Source: Paenibacillus caseinilyticus (GTDB lineage: Bacteria > Bacillota > Bacilli > Paenibacillales > NBRC-103111). From it: a stretch of 64,000 nucleotides of DNA. Where the stretch lies: assembly GCF_027533645.1 (NCBI RefSeq), contig NZ_JAQAGY010000006.1, forward strand, positions 62,001-126,000. Direction: 5' to 3'. The translations under genes were made by a program, and so were the position numbers. Position 1 is the first letter of the stretch. The number at the start of each line of letters is the position of its first letter. The notes under the pieces are model-generated. The model saw nothing but the letters and a program-made list of their open reading frames with translations, searched no databases and was not told the origin of the DNA. This document shows positions 18,802 through 28,498 of the stretch, piece by piece.

Positions 18802-19674
18802 CTACTGCTTCAACATTTTCATCATCTTGTTCAGGAAGCCTTTGATGGCCCCCTTCTCCTGCTGGGCCGGGATATGGCCGGCTATAAAATCATCCGCCAG
18901 ATCGTTAATGGACTTTGAAGCCGCGCTGTCCGGGAAGGCCACGGTAAAAGGCACCTGTTTTTTGACGGCTTTGGAAACCGAGCTGTCATCGACCACGTAA
19001 CCCAGTGTCGGAATATCCAGACTTAAGAATTGTTTGGCAACCATGCTGATTTTATCCGCCGTCTGTCTTCCTTCCCGCCAATCCGTTACCCGGTTGACGA
19101 CCAGCTTGAAAGGAATTTGATAATTCATGGAGTTGACCATCTTGATAATCGCGTACGCATCGGTAATGGATGTCGGCTCCGGGGTCGTGACGACGATCGT
19201 CTCCTGGGCCGCTACGATGAATTTGAGCGTTTCTTTGGAAAGACCGGCGCCCGTATCGAAGATAATGACATCCACATGACCGTTGAGCTGCTCCACTTGG
19301 GCTGCGAAGTAATCGAGCTGTTCGTCAGATAAGCGGATCAGATCGTTGAACCCTGAACCTCCGGCGATGAACTGCAGATCGTTGTATCCTGTGTGGATGA
19401 TTTCCCAGATGGTTTTCTCCCGCTTGAGCAGATGATACAAACTGTATTTGGGCGATACACCCATTAGCACATCGATGTTCGCAAGACCAATATCGGCATC
19501 GAAGACGAGAACCTTAAGTCCTTTTTTCTGAAGGGCGAGAGCAAAGTTCAAAGTAAAGTTCGATTTGCCCACGCCGCCCTTGCCGCTGGTGACCGTAATG
19601 ATCCGTGTCGCCCTGTCACCGGCCGTCTCCTGCGTCTTTATGAGATTCCGCAGTCCCTGTGCCTGATCATTCAT
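18802..19674 (-). CDS. flhG: MinD/ParA-family ATPase FlhG (YlxH)
   Basis: Controls flagellar number and placement with FlhF. The 290-residue protein has the deviant Walker A motif TSGKGGVGKSNFTLNFALAL (from about residue 29), the switch FDADIGLANIDVLMG, and IIFDTGAGLSKETLKFI. The N-terminal Gln/Arg-containing segment (DQAQGLRNLI) matches the FlhG activator helix that stimulates FlhF GTPase. It overlaps the 3' end of flhF by 8 bp. Confidence 0.96.
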   Translation of the reverse strand: MNDQAQGLRNLIKTQETAGDRATRIITVTSGKGGVGKSNFTLNFALALQKKGLKVLVFDADIGLANIDVLMGVSPKYSLYHLLKREKTIWEIIHTGYNDLQFIAGGSGFNDLIRLSDEQLDYFAAQVEQLNGHVDVIIFDTGAGLSKETLKFIVAAQETIVVTTPEPTSITDAYAIIKMVNSMNYQIPFKLVVNRVTDWREGRQTADKISMVAKQFLSLDIPTLGYVVDDSSVSKAVKKQVPFTVAFPDSAASKSINDLADDFIAGHIPAQQEKGAIKGFLNKMMKMLKQ

Positions 19675-20980
19675 GGTTGTTATCCTCCAGAATCAAGTCG
19701 ATCATGCGCATCTCATCGAGTTCTTCAATATCGTCGGGCACATTCTGGCCATTGGCGATATAGGAGGTTTGCAAACCGAAATCCCGAATCAGATTGATGA
19801 TGGCGCCGAAGGAATCCGTTTCGTCCATTTTGGTAAAAAGAACCTTATCGAGCTTAAATTTGCTGAAGTTGCTTGTAATGACTTTCATATCTTTATATTT
19901 GGTCGTCAGGCTCAGCACGAGGAAGGTCTCGCTTTGGCCGCCGGACTTCAGCAGCGCGTTGAGCTCCGATACATACATTTCGTTACGGAAGTTGCGGCCC
20001 GCCGTATCCATGAAGATCAGATCGCGGTCCTTTAGATTCTCGAACGCTTTGCCGAGATCCAGAGGGGAGAACACCACCTCCAGAGGCACGTTCAGGATGG
20101 TGGCATACGTCTTGAGCTGCTCTACAGCAGCGATCCGGTACGTGTCCGAGGTAATGAAGCCTACCTTACGCCCATGCTTCAATACCTGCTCAGCGGCCAG
20201 CTTGGCGATCGTCGTCGTCTTGCCGACGCCCGTCGGCCCCACGAAGTGGGCGATCCGCGTGTCGCGCTTAATCGACTTCGTGCCTTTGGACTGCATGAAA
20301 TTCATAAGCTGCCTGCGGATCGAAGTCAGGACGAAGTCCTCAGTCAGCGGCTTCGGCTCCTCTTCCGCGTCTTCCATTACCTGGGACACCAGCTGCTTCA
20401 CGAGCAGCGGATCGACTTCCTGCTCCAGCAGCCGCTGTTCCACAGCTTCGACGGCAGGGTCTGTCGGCACCTGCAGCGCTTGGTGACTCGAGAGCTTTCT
20501 CATCATTTCTTTCATCTGCCTCAGTTCGCCAAGCACATCCTCGCCGGGGGTTTCGGGCCTGGAGAGCGGAGCCTGTGGTGCCTGAGATGCCGGCTGGACT
20601 GCCCGCGGAGCGGGTGCAGGAGCCGAAGGAAAGACATCCGGCACATCGGGGAATGCAAGCGGCGCCTCGTGCCGTTCTGCCTGCGGAGGCGCGCTCGGCG
20701 CGCCGTAGGCGGATGCAACACTCGATCTCGGAGCGGTCGCCACAGGGGCGGCCGGCTTCGGCATCGTAGCGACGCTCGATGCGGCAGCGGACGGAGTACC
20801 GCTGGGGGAAGCGGTATCCGTCGCTGCGATGACTTCGATCTTCTTTTTGGTGAACATCCCGAGGAATCCGCCGGAGCGGATTTCCTTCGTATTGATGATG
20901 ACGGCATCTTTGCCCAGATCCGTTCTGATCTTCTGAAGGGCATCCGGCATGGAATCCACGACATATCGTTTTACTCTCAT
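19667..20980 (-). CDS. flhF: SRP-type GTPase FlhF
   Basis: Marks the site of flagellar assembly. The 437-residue protein has an N-terminal B domain starting MRVKRYVVDSMPDALQKI, a long Ala/Pro-rich linker (about residues 55-150), and the NG domain with [26 protein letters not shown] and TKMDETD. It overlaps flhA by 4 bp and flhG by 8 bp. Confidence 0.97.
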   Translation of the reverse strand: MRVKRYVVDSMPDALQKIRTDLGKDAVIINTKEIRSGGFLGMFTKKKIEVIAATDTASPSGTPSAAASSVATMPKPAAPVATAPRSSVASAYGAPSAPPQAERHEAPLAFPDVPDVFPSAPAPAPRAVQPASQAPQAPLSRPETPGEDVLGELRQMKEMMRKLSSHQALQVPTDPAVEAVEQRLLEQEVDPLLVKQLVSQVMEDAEEEPKPLTEDFVLTSIRRQLMNFMQSKGTKSIKRDTRIAHFVGPTGVGKTTTIAKLAAEQVLKHGRKVGFITSDTYRIAAVEQLKTYATILNVPLEVVFSPLDLGKAFENLKDRDLIFMDTAGRNFRNEMYVSELNALLKSGGQSETFLVLSLTTKYKDMKVITSNFSKFKLDKVLFTKMDETDSFGAIINLIRDFGLQTSYIANGQNVPDDIEELDEMRMIDLILEDNNHE

Positions 20981-23010
20981 AAGTTCACAACCCCCATGCT
21001 TTGGATTTCAACGTTAGGCTCCAGCTCGCTGTAAGACAATACCGGGATATCCTGCATCGTGCGTTCCAGCAGCTGTCTCAGATACATCCGGATGGTCGGC
21101 GAAGTCAGGACAACCGGCTGCTGTCCGGCTTGGAGCAGCTTCGTCACTTGATCGCTGATCCGCTGGTAGATCACTTGCGTCGATGCCGGGTCGAGCGCCA
21201 GGTAGCTGCCCTGATCGGACTGCTGCACGGACTCGGCAATTTTCTTCTCGAGGCTCGGACCGACGGTAATCACCTTCAGGGAATCGCCGGCCGCGGCGAA
21301 CTGCTGGGTAATCTGTCTCGAGAGCGCTTGTCTGACATACTCGGCCAGAATTTCGTGGTCCTTCGTATAAGTGCCATAATCGGCAAGCGTCTCTAATATG
21401 GTAACCAAATCCCGTACCGATATTTTTTCGCGGAGCAGTTTGACCAAAACTTTCTGCACATCGCCTGTCGACATTACGTTCGGAATCAGATCGTCGACCA
21501 GCGCAGGGTAGTTCTCGCGCACATTCTCGATGAGCGCTTTGGTCTCTTGGCGTCCGAGCAGCTCATGCGCATGCTTCTTGATAATCTCGGTAAGATGCGT
21601 CGCCACCACGGACGGAGGATCGACCACCGTGTAACCCGACAGCTCGGCGCGTTCCTTCGTCGCCTCGTCGATCCAGAGGGCCGGGAGACCAAAGGCCGGC
21701 TCCAGCGTATCGATCCCCGTGATCGAATCGTCGTCGTAGCCCGGGCTCATCGCCAAGTAGTGGTTCAGGAGCAGATCGCCTCGTGCCACGATGTTGCCTT
21801 TGATCTTAATAACGTACTCGTTAGGCCGCAGCTGGATGTTGTCGCGGATCCGGATGACCGGAACGACAACGCCAAGCTCCAGGGCACACTGGCGGCGGAT
21901 CAGAATGATCCGGTCGAGCAGGTCGCCGCCCTGCTGGGTGTCGGCCAGCGGAATGAGGCCGTAGCCGAATTCGAACTCGATCGGATCCACCTGCAGCAGG
22001 GAGATGACGCTCTCGGGGCTGCGCACTTCTTCGATCTGCTGCTCTTCTTCGAGCTGCACATCCGCCATTTCCTTCTTCGCCGCGTTCTTCTGCAGCTTGT
22101 TCGCCGCAAAGGCCAGGAGACCCGCGATCGGCAGCGTGACGGTCAGATGAATCGGAGTAAAGATACCAAGACCGGCCACCGTAGCTGCGATGATATAAAG
22201 CAGTTTCGGATATGCCGTCATCTGTTTGGTCAAGTCATGCGCAAGGTTGCCTTCCGAGTTCGCACGGGTCACGATAATACCCGCAGCGGTAGAAATCAGC
22301 AGCGCCGGGATCTGGGAAACGAGTCCGTCACCGATAGTCATCAATGAATACAGTTTTCCCGCTTCTGACAGGGACATTCCTTTCATCGTCATCCCGATGA
22401 TCAAACCGCCCATAATGTTGATGAACAGCATAATGATACCCGCAATGGCGTCACCTTTTACGAACTTACTCGCACCGTCCATCGCCCCGTAGAAGTCCGC
22501 CTCGCGGGAGATCTTCTCACGACGCTCTTTGGCTTGCGTCTCGTTGATGAGACCGGCGTTCAAGTCGGCATCAATGGCCATCTGCTTACCCGGCATCGCA
22601 TCGAGTGTAAATCTCGCCGCAACTTCCGCTACGCGTTCGGAACCTTTGGTGATTACGATGAACTGGACAAGGACCAAGATAATAAAGATGACGAAACCGA
22701 CAACCAGGTTACCTCCGGCTACGAACGACCCGAAGGTCATAACGACGTTACCGGCATCGGCGTTCGCAAGAATGTTCCGGGTCGTAGAGACGTTCAGCGC
22801 GAGCCGGAACAAGGTGGTGATGAGCAGCAGCGCCGGAAAGATCGAGAACTCGAGCGATTCTTTCGTGTTCATCCCGATCAAAATAATTCCGAGCGCAAGG
22901 GAGATATTAATAATGAGAAGGACATCAAGCAGCCAGATCGGAAGAGGCACGACCATCATCAAGATAATGCCGATCACGCCGACCAGAACGACTAGGTCTT
23001 TGGGTTTCAT
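20977..23010 (-). CDS. flhA: Flagellar export gate protein FlhA
   Basis: Major membrane component of the type III flagellar export gate. The 677-residue protein has about eight N-terminal membrane helices (to roughly 310), the conserved cytoplasmic FHIPEP-family loop (FTLDAMPGKQMAIDADLNAG near 145-165), and a large C-terminal cytoplasmic domain that docks chaperone-substrate complexes. flhB is upstream and flhF downstream, as in B. subtilis. Confidence 0.97.
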   Translation of the reverse strand: MKPKDLVVLVGVIGIILMMVVPLPIWLLDVLLIINISLALGIILIGMNTKESLEFSIFPALLLITTLFRLALNVSTTRNILANADAGNVVMTFGSFVAGGNLVVGFVIFIILVLVQFIVITKGSERVAEVAARFTLDAMPGKQMAIDADLNAGLINETQAKERREKISREADFYGAMDGASKFVKGDAIAGIIMLFINIMGGLIIGMTMKGMSLSEAGKLYSLMTIGDGLVSQIPALLISTAAGIIVTRANSEGNLAHDLTKQMTAYPKLLYIIAATVAGLGIFTPIHLTVTLPIAGLLAFAANKLQKNAAKKEMADVQLEEEQQIEEVRSPESVISLLQVDPIEFEFGYGLIPLADTQQGGDLLDRIILIRRQCALELGVVVPVIRIRDNIQLRPNEYVIKIKGNIVARGDLLLNHYLAMSPGYDDDSITGIDTLEPAFGLPALWIDEATKERAELSGYTVVDPPSVVATHLTEIIKKHAHELLGRQETKALIENVRENYPALVDDLIPNVMSTGDVQKVLVKLLREKISVRDLVTILETLADYGTYTKDHEILAEYVRQALSRQITQQFAAAGDSLKVITVGPSLEKKIAESVQQSDQGSYLALDPASTQVIYQRISDQVTKLLQAGQQPVVLTSPTIRMYLRQLLERTMQDIPVLSYSELEPNVEIQSMGVVNL

Positions 23011-23045
23011 GGCTTGGCCCCCTTATATTCCTTACCCGTAACGGG

Positions 23046-24140
23046 TTAATTTGCTTTGCCTTTCATCTTATACACATAAGCCAGTACTTCGGCCACAGCC
23101 TGGAACATGTCGCCCGGTATGGGTTCGCCGATCTCCACCTGCGCATACAAGGCACGGGCAAGCGGCCGGTTCTCCATAATCATGACGCCGTGCTCCTTGG
23201 CTTTCTCACGAATCTTGAGGGCCATAAAGTCGGTACCCTTGGCCACCACGGTCGGGGCGCCCATCTTCGACGAGTCATACTGGATCGCCACCGCAAAGTG
23301 GGTCGGGTTCGTAATGATAACGTCGGCTTTAGGGACGTCCTGCATCATCCGCTGCATCGCCATCCGGCGCTGCTTCTCGCGGATCTTGCCTTTGATATGA
23401 GGGTCACCCTCGGTCTTCTTATATTCATCCTTGATATCCTGCTTCGACATCCGCAGGCTCTTGGCGTGATCGTAGCGCTGATACATGTAATCGAAGAGTG
23501 CAAGAGCGATCAGAATGCCGCCGATCTTGAGGCCGAGCATCATCGTAACGGACGAAGCATAGAGCACGATCTCTTCGAGTGGCAGATGAGCCAGCTGCAT
23601 AATATTCGAACGCTCGTTCATGAGCGTGTTATACACGACTATGCCGATAATGGTCATCTTCAGGACCGATTTCACAAAATCGACCGCAGCCCGGGGCGAG
23701 AACAGCTTCTTGACCCCTTCGAGCGGATTGATCTTGCTGAACTTGACCTTAAGACCGTCACCGGTAAGCAGGAAGCCGATCTGCATGTAGTTGCTCACTA
23801 CTGCCATAAGCATGGTCGCTCCAAGAATGGGACCAAGAATGAACAGGAGCTCGACCACCACTTTCTCTACTAGAACCATAACACTATCGATCGATAAATT
23901 CATTAGTAAGTAGTCGCTAAAAATGGAACGAATAAGTCCGATGAGATGTTCTTTCATGAATCCGCCGAACAGATAAAAGGTCAAGAAGGAGAAGAATAAG
24001 ATAAAGGCGGCCGAAAGGTCCATACTTTTGGCGACTTGCCCTTTCTTTCGGGCATCCTGCAGTTTCTTCGGAGTTGCGGCTTCCGTCTTCTCTCCGGAGA
24101 ACAGCTGCAGGTCCATTCTTAGACGAAGTGTCGCAGCCAT
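23046..24140 (-). CDS. flhB: Flagellar export switch protein FlhB
   Basis: Export gate component that switches substrate class from hook to filament. The 364-residue protein has four membrane helices and the autocleavage motif NPTH in VIITNPTHFAVAIQYD near residue 275, so it should self-cleave. The true start may be the Met nine codons in (MDLQLFSGEKTEAATPKKLQ), which fits the family better. A separate small FlhB-like protein is encoded at 54319-54618. Confidence 0.96.
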   Translation of the reverse strand: MAATLRLRMDLQLFSGEKTEAATPKKLQDARKKGQVAKSMDLSAAFILFFSFLTFYLFGGFMKEHLIGLIRSIFSDYLLMNLSIDSVMVLVEKVVVELLFILGPILGATMLMAVVSNYMQIGFLLTGDGLKVKFSKINPLEGVKKLFSPRAAVDFVKSVLKMTIIGIVVYNTLMNERSNIMQLAHLPLEEIVLYASSVTMMLGLKIGGILIALALFDYMYQRYDHAKSLRMSKQDIKDEYKKTEGDPHIKGKIREKQRRMAMQRMMQDVPKADVIITNPTHFAVAIQYDSSKMGAPTVVAKGTDFMALKIREKAKEHGVMIMENRPLARALYAQVEIGEPIPGDMFQAVAEVLAYVYKMKGKAN

Positions 24141-24167
24141 GCAAGAATCCCCTCCATTCCTCAGCTT

Positions 24168-24962
24168 TTACCCGGCGGCCGTGAATAGGCCGAAGAACTT
24201 GCCCATCGAATCGAGCATCGTGCTGAACAAATCTTTGAAAATCACTTCATACCCCGGAAATAACAGAATCAGCAGCAGAAACCCCAACAGCATTTTGACC
24301 GGAAGGCCGATCACGAAGATATTGAACTGCGGCGCTACACGGGCCAGAAGACCAAGACCGACATCTGTCAGAAACAGGGCAACAACCAAGGGAGCCGCCA
24401 TCTGAAACGATAAGGCGAAAATCGTGGTGAAGGTTTTGACCATGAAGTCGGATAGCTGCCCGTTGTACGCTTTAGCGAACGCCTCATTATTAAGCGGCAC
24501 CCACTCGTAACTTCTCATGATGGCTTCGAGCAGGTAATGATGACCGTCGAATCCCAGAAACAGCAGCAGTGCGATCATGTATTTGAAGTTGCCTACGAGC
24601 GGGCTCTGGGTTCCTGTCAAAGGATCTAGCACGTTCGCCATACCGAACCCAATAGCGATATCAATGAACGATCCGGCAATCTGCAAGACCGAGATAAACA
24701 TATAGGCAATGAAGCCCAGGCACAACCCTACCAGCACTTCGCGGACAATGGACAGAACATAGAGTGAATCCATCGCCACTGGCGATGCCGCTCCCGTACC
24801 GAGATAGGCGATAAAAGCCACGAAGAACGAGATTCCGATCTTCATCTGGGCCGGCACGTTATGCGCTGAGAAGATCGGCGCAATGACGAAGAAAGCGGAG
24901 ACCCGGCAGAAGAATAAGAGAAACCCGGGCAGATTCACAGCAAGCTGATCCATGATACCCAC
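24168..24962 (-). CDS. fliR: Flagellar export protein FliR
   Basis: Part of the FliPQR export pore. The 264-residue protein is mostly hydrophobic with about six membrane segments; the first is LPGFLLFFCRVSAFFVIAPI. It starts 3 bp after fliQ ends. Confidence 0.95.
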   Translation of the reverse strand: MGIMDQLAVNLPGFLLFFCRVSAFFVIAPIFSAHNVPAQMKIGISFFVAFIAYLGTGAASPVAMDSLYVLSIVREVLVGLCLGFIAYMFISVLQIAGSFIDIAIGFGMANVLDPLTGTQSPLVGNFKYMIALLLFLGFDGHHYLLEAIMRSYEWVPLNNEAFAKAYNGQLSDFMVKTFTTIFALSFQMAAPLVVALFLTDVGLGLLARVAPQFNIFVIGLPVKMLLGFLLLILLFPGYEVIFKDLFSTMLDSMGKFFGLFTAAG

Positions 24963-24965
24963 AAC

Positions 24966-25235
24966 CTATCCAACGTATTTGTAAAGGTTACTCATCAGGT
25001 TGTATGTGAAGTCCACGAGGGTGGTCATGATCCAGGGACCGAATACGAGCAGGGCCAGCAGGACAATGACGATCTTAGGAACGAACGCCAAGGTCTGTTC
25101 CTGAATCTGCGTGGTAGCTTGGAAGATCGAGATCACCAAACCGACGACCAAAGCGAGCAGCAGCATCGGCGCGCTGGCTTTCAAGGTGATGTATACCGCT
25201 TCGCCCGCCAGACGAATTACGAACTCTGAACTCAT
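24966..25235 (-). CDS. fliQ: Flagellar export protein FliQ
   Basis: Small pore subunit of 89 residues with two hydrophobic helices; the segment ISIFQATTQIQEQTLAFVPK between them is the family hallmark. The order fliP-fliQ-fliR is conserved. Confidence 0.96.
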   Translation of the reverse strand: MSSEFVIRLAGEAVYITLKASAPMLLLALVVGLVISIFQATTQIQEQTLAFVPKIVIVLLALLVFGPWIMTTLVDFTYNLMSNLYKYVG

Positions 25236-25259
25236 GTGGCCACCTCCTCGTGGGTCTGT

Positions 25260-26054
25260 CTATGCATTATAACTGAGCAGAAGAGACCTTACAATGAGGT
25301 ACCAGCCATCTACTAGGATGAACAATAATATCTTAAATGGAAGCGAAATCATGACCGGCGGCAGCATCATCATCCCCATCGCCATCAAGGTGGATGCAAT
25401 GACCATATCGATGACCAGGAACGGAATGAAGATCATGAAGCCCATCTGGAAAGCCGTCTTGAGCTCGCTGATCGCGTAGGCCGGCACGAGCGCCGTGAGC
25501 GGCGTGTCCTCTACTCCCGTCGGCGGTGCCGCCTTGGAATAATCGAGGAACAGCTTCAAGTCTTTTTCTCTCGTATGCTTGAACATGAATTTCTTCATGG
25601 ATACGGATGCCGTGCTGAATGCCTGAGTCTGGCTGATCTCCCCCCGCATATAAGGCTGAAGGGCCGTCTGGTTCACTTCCCCGAAGGTCGGTGCCATGAT
25701 GAAGAAGGTGAGGAAGAGCGCAAGTCCGATAAGCACTTGGTTCGGCGGCATCGCCTGCGTTCCGAGCGATGTCCGGACAAAGCTCAGGACGATGATGATC
25801 CGGGTGAAGCTTGTCATGAGCACCAGGATCGCCGGAGCGATACTGAGTACCGAGATGAGCAGCAGAATCATGACCGAGTTGGAACCGCCCTGCGCGCCGT
25901 TGTTGGCTGTCCCGCCAATATCGATATTGATACCGGGAATCGGATCGGCCGCATAAGCGTGTCCGCCGGCAAGCGGCAGTACGATCAGCAGGAGGAGCAG
26001 TGTCAGCAGGAGCTTGCGCTTGTTATTCATCTTGGTGTTTCCCATGTTTATCAT
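25260..26054 (-). CDS. fliP: Flagellar export protein FliP
   Basis: Forms the core of the FliPQR gate. The 264-residue precursor has a cleavable signal sequence (KLLLTLLLLLIVLPLAGGHAYA), then membrane helices with the signatures MTSFTRIIIVLSFVRTSLGT and PFLVIDMVIASTLMAMGM. Three in-frame Met codons lie within nine residues and none has a strong ribosome binding site, so the exact start is uncertain. The 5' end overlaps fliO. Confidence 0.95.
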   Translation of the reverse strand: MINMGNTKMNNKRKLLLTLLLLLIVLPLAGGHAYAADPIPGINIDIGGTANNGAQGGSNSVMILLLISVLSIAPAILVLMTSFTRIIIVLSFVRTSLGTQAMPPNQVLIGLALFLTFFIMAPTFGEVNQTALQPYMRGEISQTQAFSTASVSMKKFMFKHTREKDLKLFLDYSKAAPPTGVEDTPLTALVPAYAISELKTAFQMGFMIFIPFLVIDMVIASTLMAMGMMMLPPVMISLPFKILLFILVDGWYLIVRSLLLSYNA

Positions 26055-26712
26055 TCAACCGTTCTGCATTGGAATCTTGATTCATCATCTCTTCCATCAT
26101 TTTCTTGCGGCCGGCAACCCCTTGCATCTTGCTGTGGAACACCTGCTGAAAGGAAGCGGTAACATCCACCTCTTCCTCTTCCACGGGCGGTTTGCGCAGA
26201 TTCTTCAGCCAGCTCATTGCCGATTCCAGTCCCGGAGCCGCAAAGTTCTGCGTCGATACGTTCATCATCTCAGTGATGGACTCCACCTCGGCCTGATCAT
26301 CGATCTTCTCTAGCAGTTGAATGTTTTCTCCGACACCCACGATATACAGCGAGCGCCCGATTTCTACAACCTGGATCGATTTGTTCTGGCCCAGCGGAAG
26401 TCCTCCCAGGGAGCGGATCGACCTTCCGGTCATCCAGCTATTTCTTTTGGCGAGAACCTTCATGATCAAGAAGAAGATTCCGATAATAATAATAAGAAAG
26501 AAAATGACTTTGACAATCATAACGAGGGTATCTCCTCCGCTTCCTCCGCTGGAAGCAAAAGGGTCCGAAACATCCGGTGCAGCAGCACCGGGGGTCTCGG
26601 ACCCTTTTTCCGATGCTGCGAAGCAAACAGCAGCGGTTGCTGCTGCTGTTTGCATGCCCAGTGTCGCGATCATGAATAGCAGTTTGGCAGTGAGTCCTCT
26701 CAACTTCCCCAC
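26023..26712 (-). CDS. fliO: Flagellar protein FliO (FliZ in Bacillus naming)
   Basis: Assists FliP oligomer assembly. The 229-residue protein has a hydrophobic N-terminal signal or anchor, an extracellular Gly/Ser-rich part, one membrane helix (IVKVIFFLIIIIGIFFLIMK) and a FliO-type cytoplasmic domain (RSIRSLGGLPLGQNKSIQVV, then GVGENIQLLEKI). It sits between cheY and fliP as in B. subtilis, where it is called fliZ. Confidence 0.92.
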   Translation of the reverse strand: MGKLRGLTAKLLFMIATLGMQTAAATAAVCFAASEKGSETPGAAAPDVSDPFASSGGSGGDTLVMIVKVIFFLIIIIGIFFLIMKVLAKRNSWMTGRSIRSLGGLPLGQNKSIQVVEIGRSLYIVGVGENIQLLEKIDDQAEVESITEMMNVSTQNFAAPGLESAMSWLKNLRKPPVEEEEVDVTASFQQVFHSKMQGVAGRKKMMEEMMNQDSNAERLNDKHGKHQDE

Positions 26713-26764
26713 ATCCTTTTACCCGATTGTGCGGAGCTTCGCGGCCCCACTACTCCTGCAAATT

Positions 26765-27127
26765 TTAGCCCATCGTTTTCTTAATGGCTTCGATAACGCG
26801 GTCCGCTTGGAACGGCTTAACGATAAAGTCTTTCGCACCCGCCTGGATCGCATCGATAACCATCGCCTGCTGGCCCATGGCCGAACACATGATGACTTTC
26901 GCAGCTCCATCCAGCTTCTTGATCTCCTTCAGCGCCTGGATGCCGTCCATCTCCGGCATCGTGATGTCCATCGTGACGAGGTCCGGTTTCAATTCTTTGA
27001 ACTTCTCCACGGCTTGGGCACCGTCATTCGCTTCCCCAACCACTTCAAAGCCGTTCTTGGAGAGGATATCGCGGATCATCATTCTCATAAAAGCTGCGTC
27101 GTCAACAATCAGAATTCGGTTTGCCAT
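26765..27127 (-). CDS. cheY: Chemotaxis response regulator CheY
   Basis: Carries the phosphoryl signal from CheA to the motor switch. The 120-residue single receiver domain has the acidic pair in ILIVDDAAFM (residues about 5-14), phospho-Asp in DLVTMDITMPEMDGI (near 54), Ser in MCSAMGQQ and Lys in DFIVKPFQ. It lies between fliY and fliO as in B. subtilis. Confidence 0.97.
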   Translation of the reverse strand: MANRILIVDDAAFMRMMIRDILSKNGFEVVGEANDGAQAVEKFKELKPDLVTMDITMPEMDGIQALKEIKKLDGAAKVIMCSAMGQQAMVIDAIQAGAKDFIVKPFQADRVIEAIKKTMG

Positions 27128-27163
27128 AGTATGCAGTCCTCCTAGGGATCTTAATAAATTTTG

Positions 27164-28498
27164 TTAGAGATTCAACTTTTGCAAGCGATCCATCTGGTTC
27201 ACAATGTCGGTTACACGGACACCGAAGTTCTCATCGATAACGACAACCTCGCCTTTGGCAATCAATTTATTATTAACCAGAATATCGACCGGCTCACCCG
27301 CCAATTTATCCAGTTCAATAATCGATCCTTGCGAAAGTTCCAAAATGTCTTTTATGACTTTGTTCGTGCGGCCAAGCTCCACGGTCACTTTCAGCGGAAT
27401 ATCGAGCAGCAAGTTCAGGTTCGTGTCATCTGCCTGCATCATGTTCGGCGCTTGGAAGGAGCTGAACTGGGCTGGCTGGACATTCACGTTGCGGCCTGCC
27501 GGCATACCGTAACCGGCTGGCTGCGGCGGGTACATCGGTGCGCCCATCGGCGGATACATCGGCTGTCCGTAGCCAGGATGCCCGTAAGGCTGCTGGGGCA
27601 TCATCGGCGGCTGCATGCCTGCAGCCGGAGCTGCGTACGGGTCGTAGCCCGGGTAAGCCGGCTGTGGAGGCGCCGCGTGGGCTGCCGCCGGTGCGGCATG
27701 GACTGCGGCCGGTGCAGCCTGAGCGGCGTGAGCTGCTGCCGGTGCGGCGGCCGGTGCCGGTGCGGCGACGGCTGCTGCCACCTCTTCGACCGAGGTGCCG
27801 CCCATCAGGATGCCCACCATCTCTTTAGCGAACGCCACGGGGAGCAGCTGCATGATGTTCGAATCGATCAGGTCGCCGATCGTGAGACGGAACGAGATCT
27901 TGATGAACACATCTTCCTGCGGGATCGTGGTCATGTCCTGACCTTCCGACAAGTTTATTATGTCGATACCCGGTGGTGAAATATTAACAAACCGGTTAAA
28001 AATCGTGGACATCGAGGTCGCCGAGGAGCCCATCATCTGATTCATCGCTTCCTGTACGGCGCTGACGTGGATCTCGGTCAGTTCTTCTTCCTGTACGTTC
28101 GTGCCGTCTCCACCCATCATCAGATTGGCGATGACCTGGGCATCGATCTTCTTAATGACGAGCAGGTTGACGCCGTCAAACCCGTCGACATAGTTGACGT
28201 TAATGGCCACATGAGGCTTCGGAAACTCAAGCATCAGGTCGTCCCGCGCAATCACGGACACTTTCGGTGTGGTGATATCCACTTTCTTGCCAAGCAGCGT
28301 AGACAGGGCGGTGGCGGCACTGCCGAAGGTAATGTTCCCGATCTCGCCGAGCGCATCTTGTTCCAAGGAGGTCAGGTAATCTTCTGCCGCGGGAACCGAT
28401 CCGGAACCGCCCACGCTGTCCTCATCCGATCCGCCGTCCGAAGATTGCTTCAACAAGGCGTCGATTTCTTCCTGGGACAAGTAGTCTTTATTCGTCAT
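27164..28498 (-). CDS. fliY: Flagellar switch protein and CheY-P phosphatase FliY
   Basis: C-ring component that also dephosphorylates CheY-P. In 444 residues: an N-terminal CheY-binding peptide (LSQEEIDALLKQ), a CheC-like domain with active sites LGEIGNITFGSAATALS and VQEAMNQMMG, an unusually long Ala/Pro/His/Tyr/Gly linker (about residues 240-355), and a C-terminal FliN domain (DIPLKVTVELGRTNKVIKDI). It overlaps fliM by 11 bp with AAGGAGTGG before the ATG. Confidence 0.97.
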   Translation of the reverse strand: MTNKDYLSQEEIDALLKQSSDGGSDEDSVGGSGSVPAAEDYLTSLEQDALGEIGNITFGSAATALSTLLGKKVDITTPKVSVIARDDLMLEFPKPHVAINVNYVDGFDGVNLLVIKKIDAQVIANLMMGGDGTNVQEEELTEIHVSAVQEAMNQMMGSSATSMSTIFNRFVNISPPGIDIINLSEGQDMTTIPQEDVFIKISFRLTIGDLIDSNIMQLLPVAFAKEMVGILMGGTSVEEVAAAVAAPAPAAAPAAAHAAQAAPAAVHAAPAAAHAAPPQPAYPGYDPYAAPAAGMQPPMMPQQPYGHPGYGQPMYPPMGAPMYPPQPAGYGMPAGRNVNVQPAQFSSFQAPNMMQADDTNLNLLLDIPLKVTVELGRTNKVIKDILELSQGSIIELDKLAGEPVDILVNNKLIAKGEVVVIDENFGVRVTDIVNQMDRLQKLNL

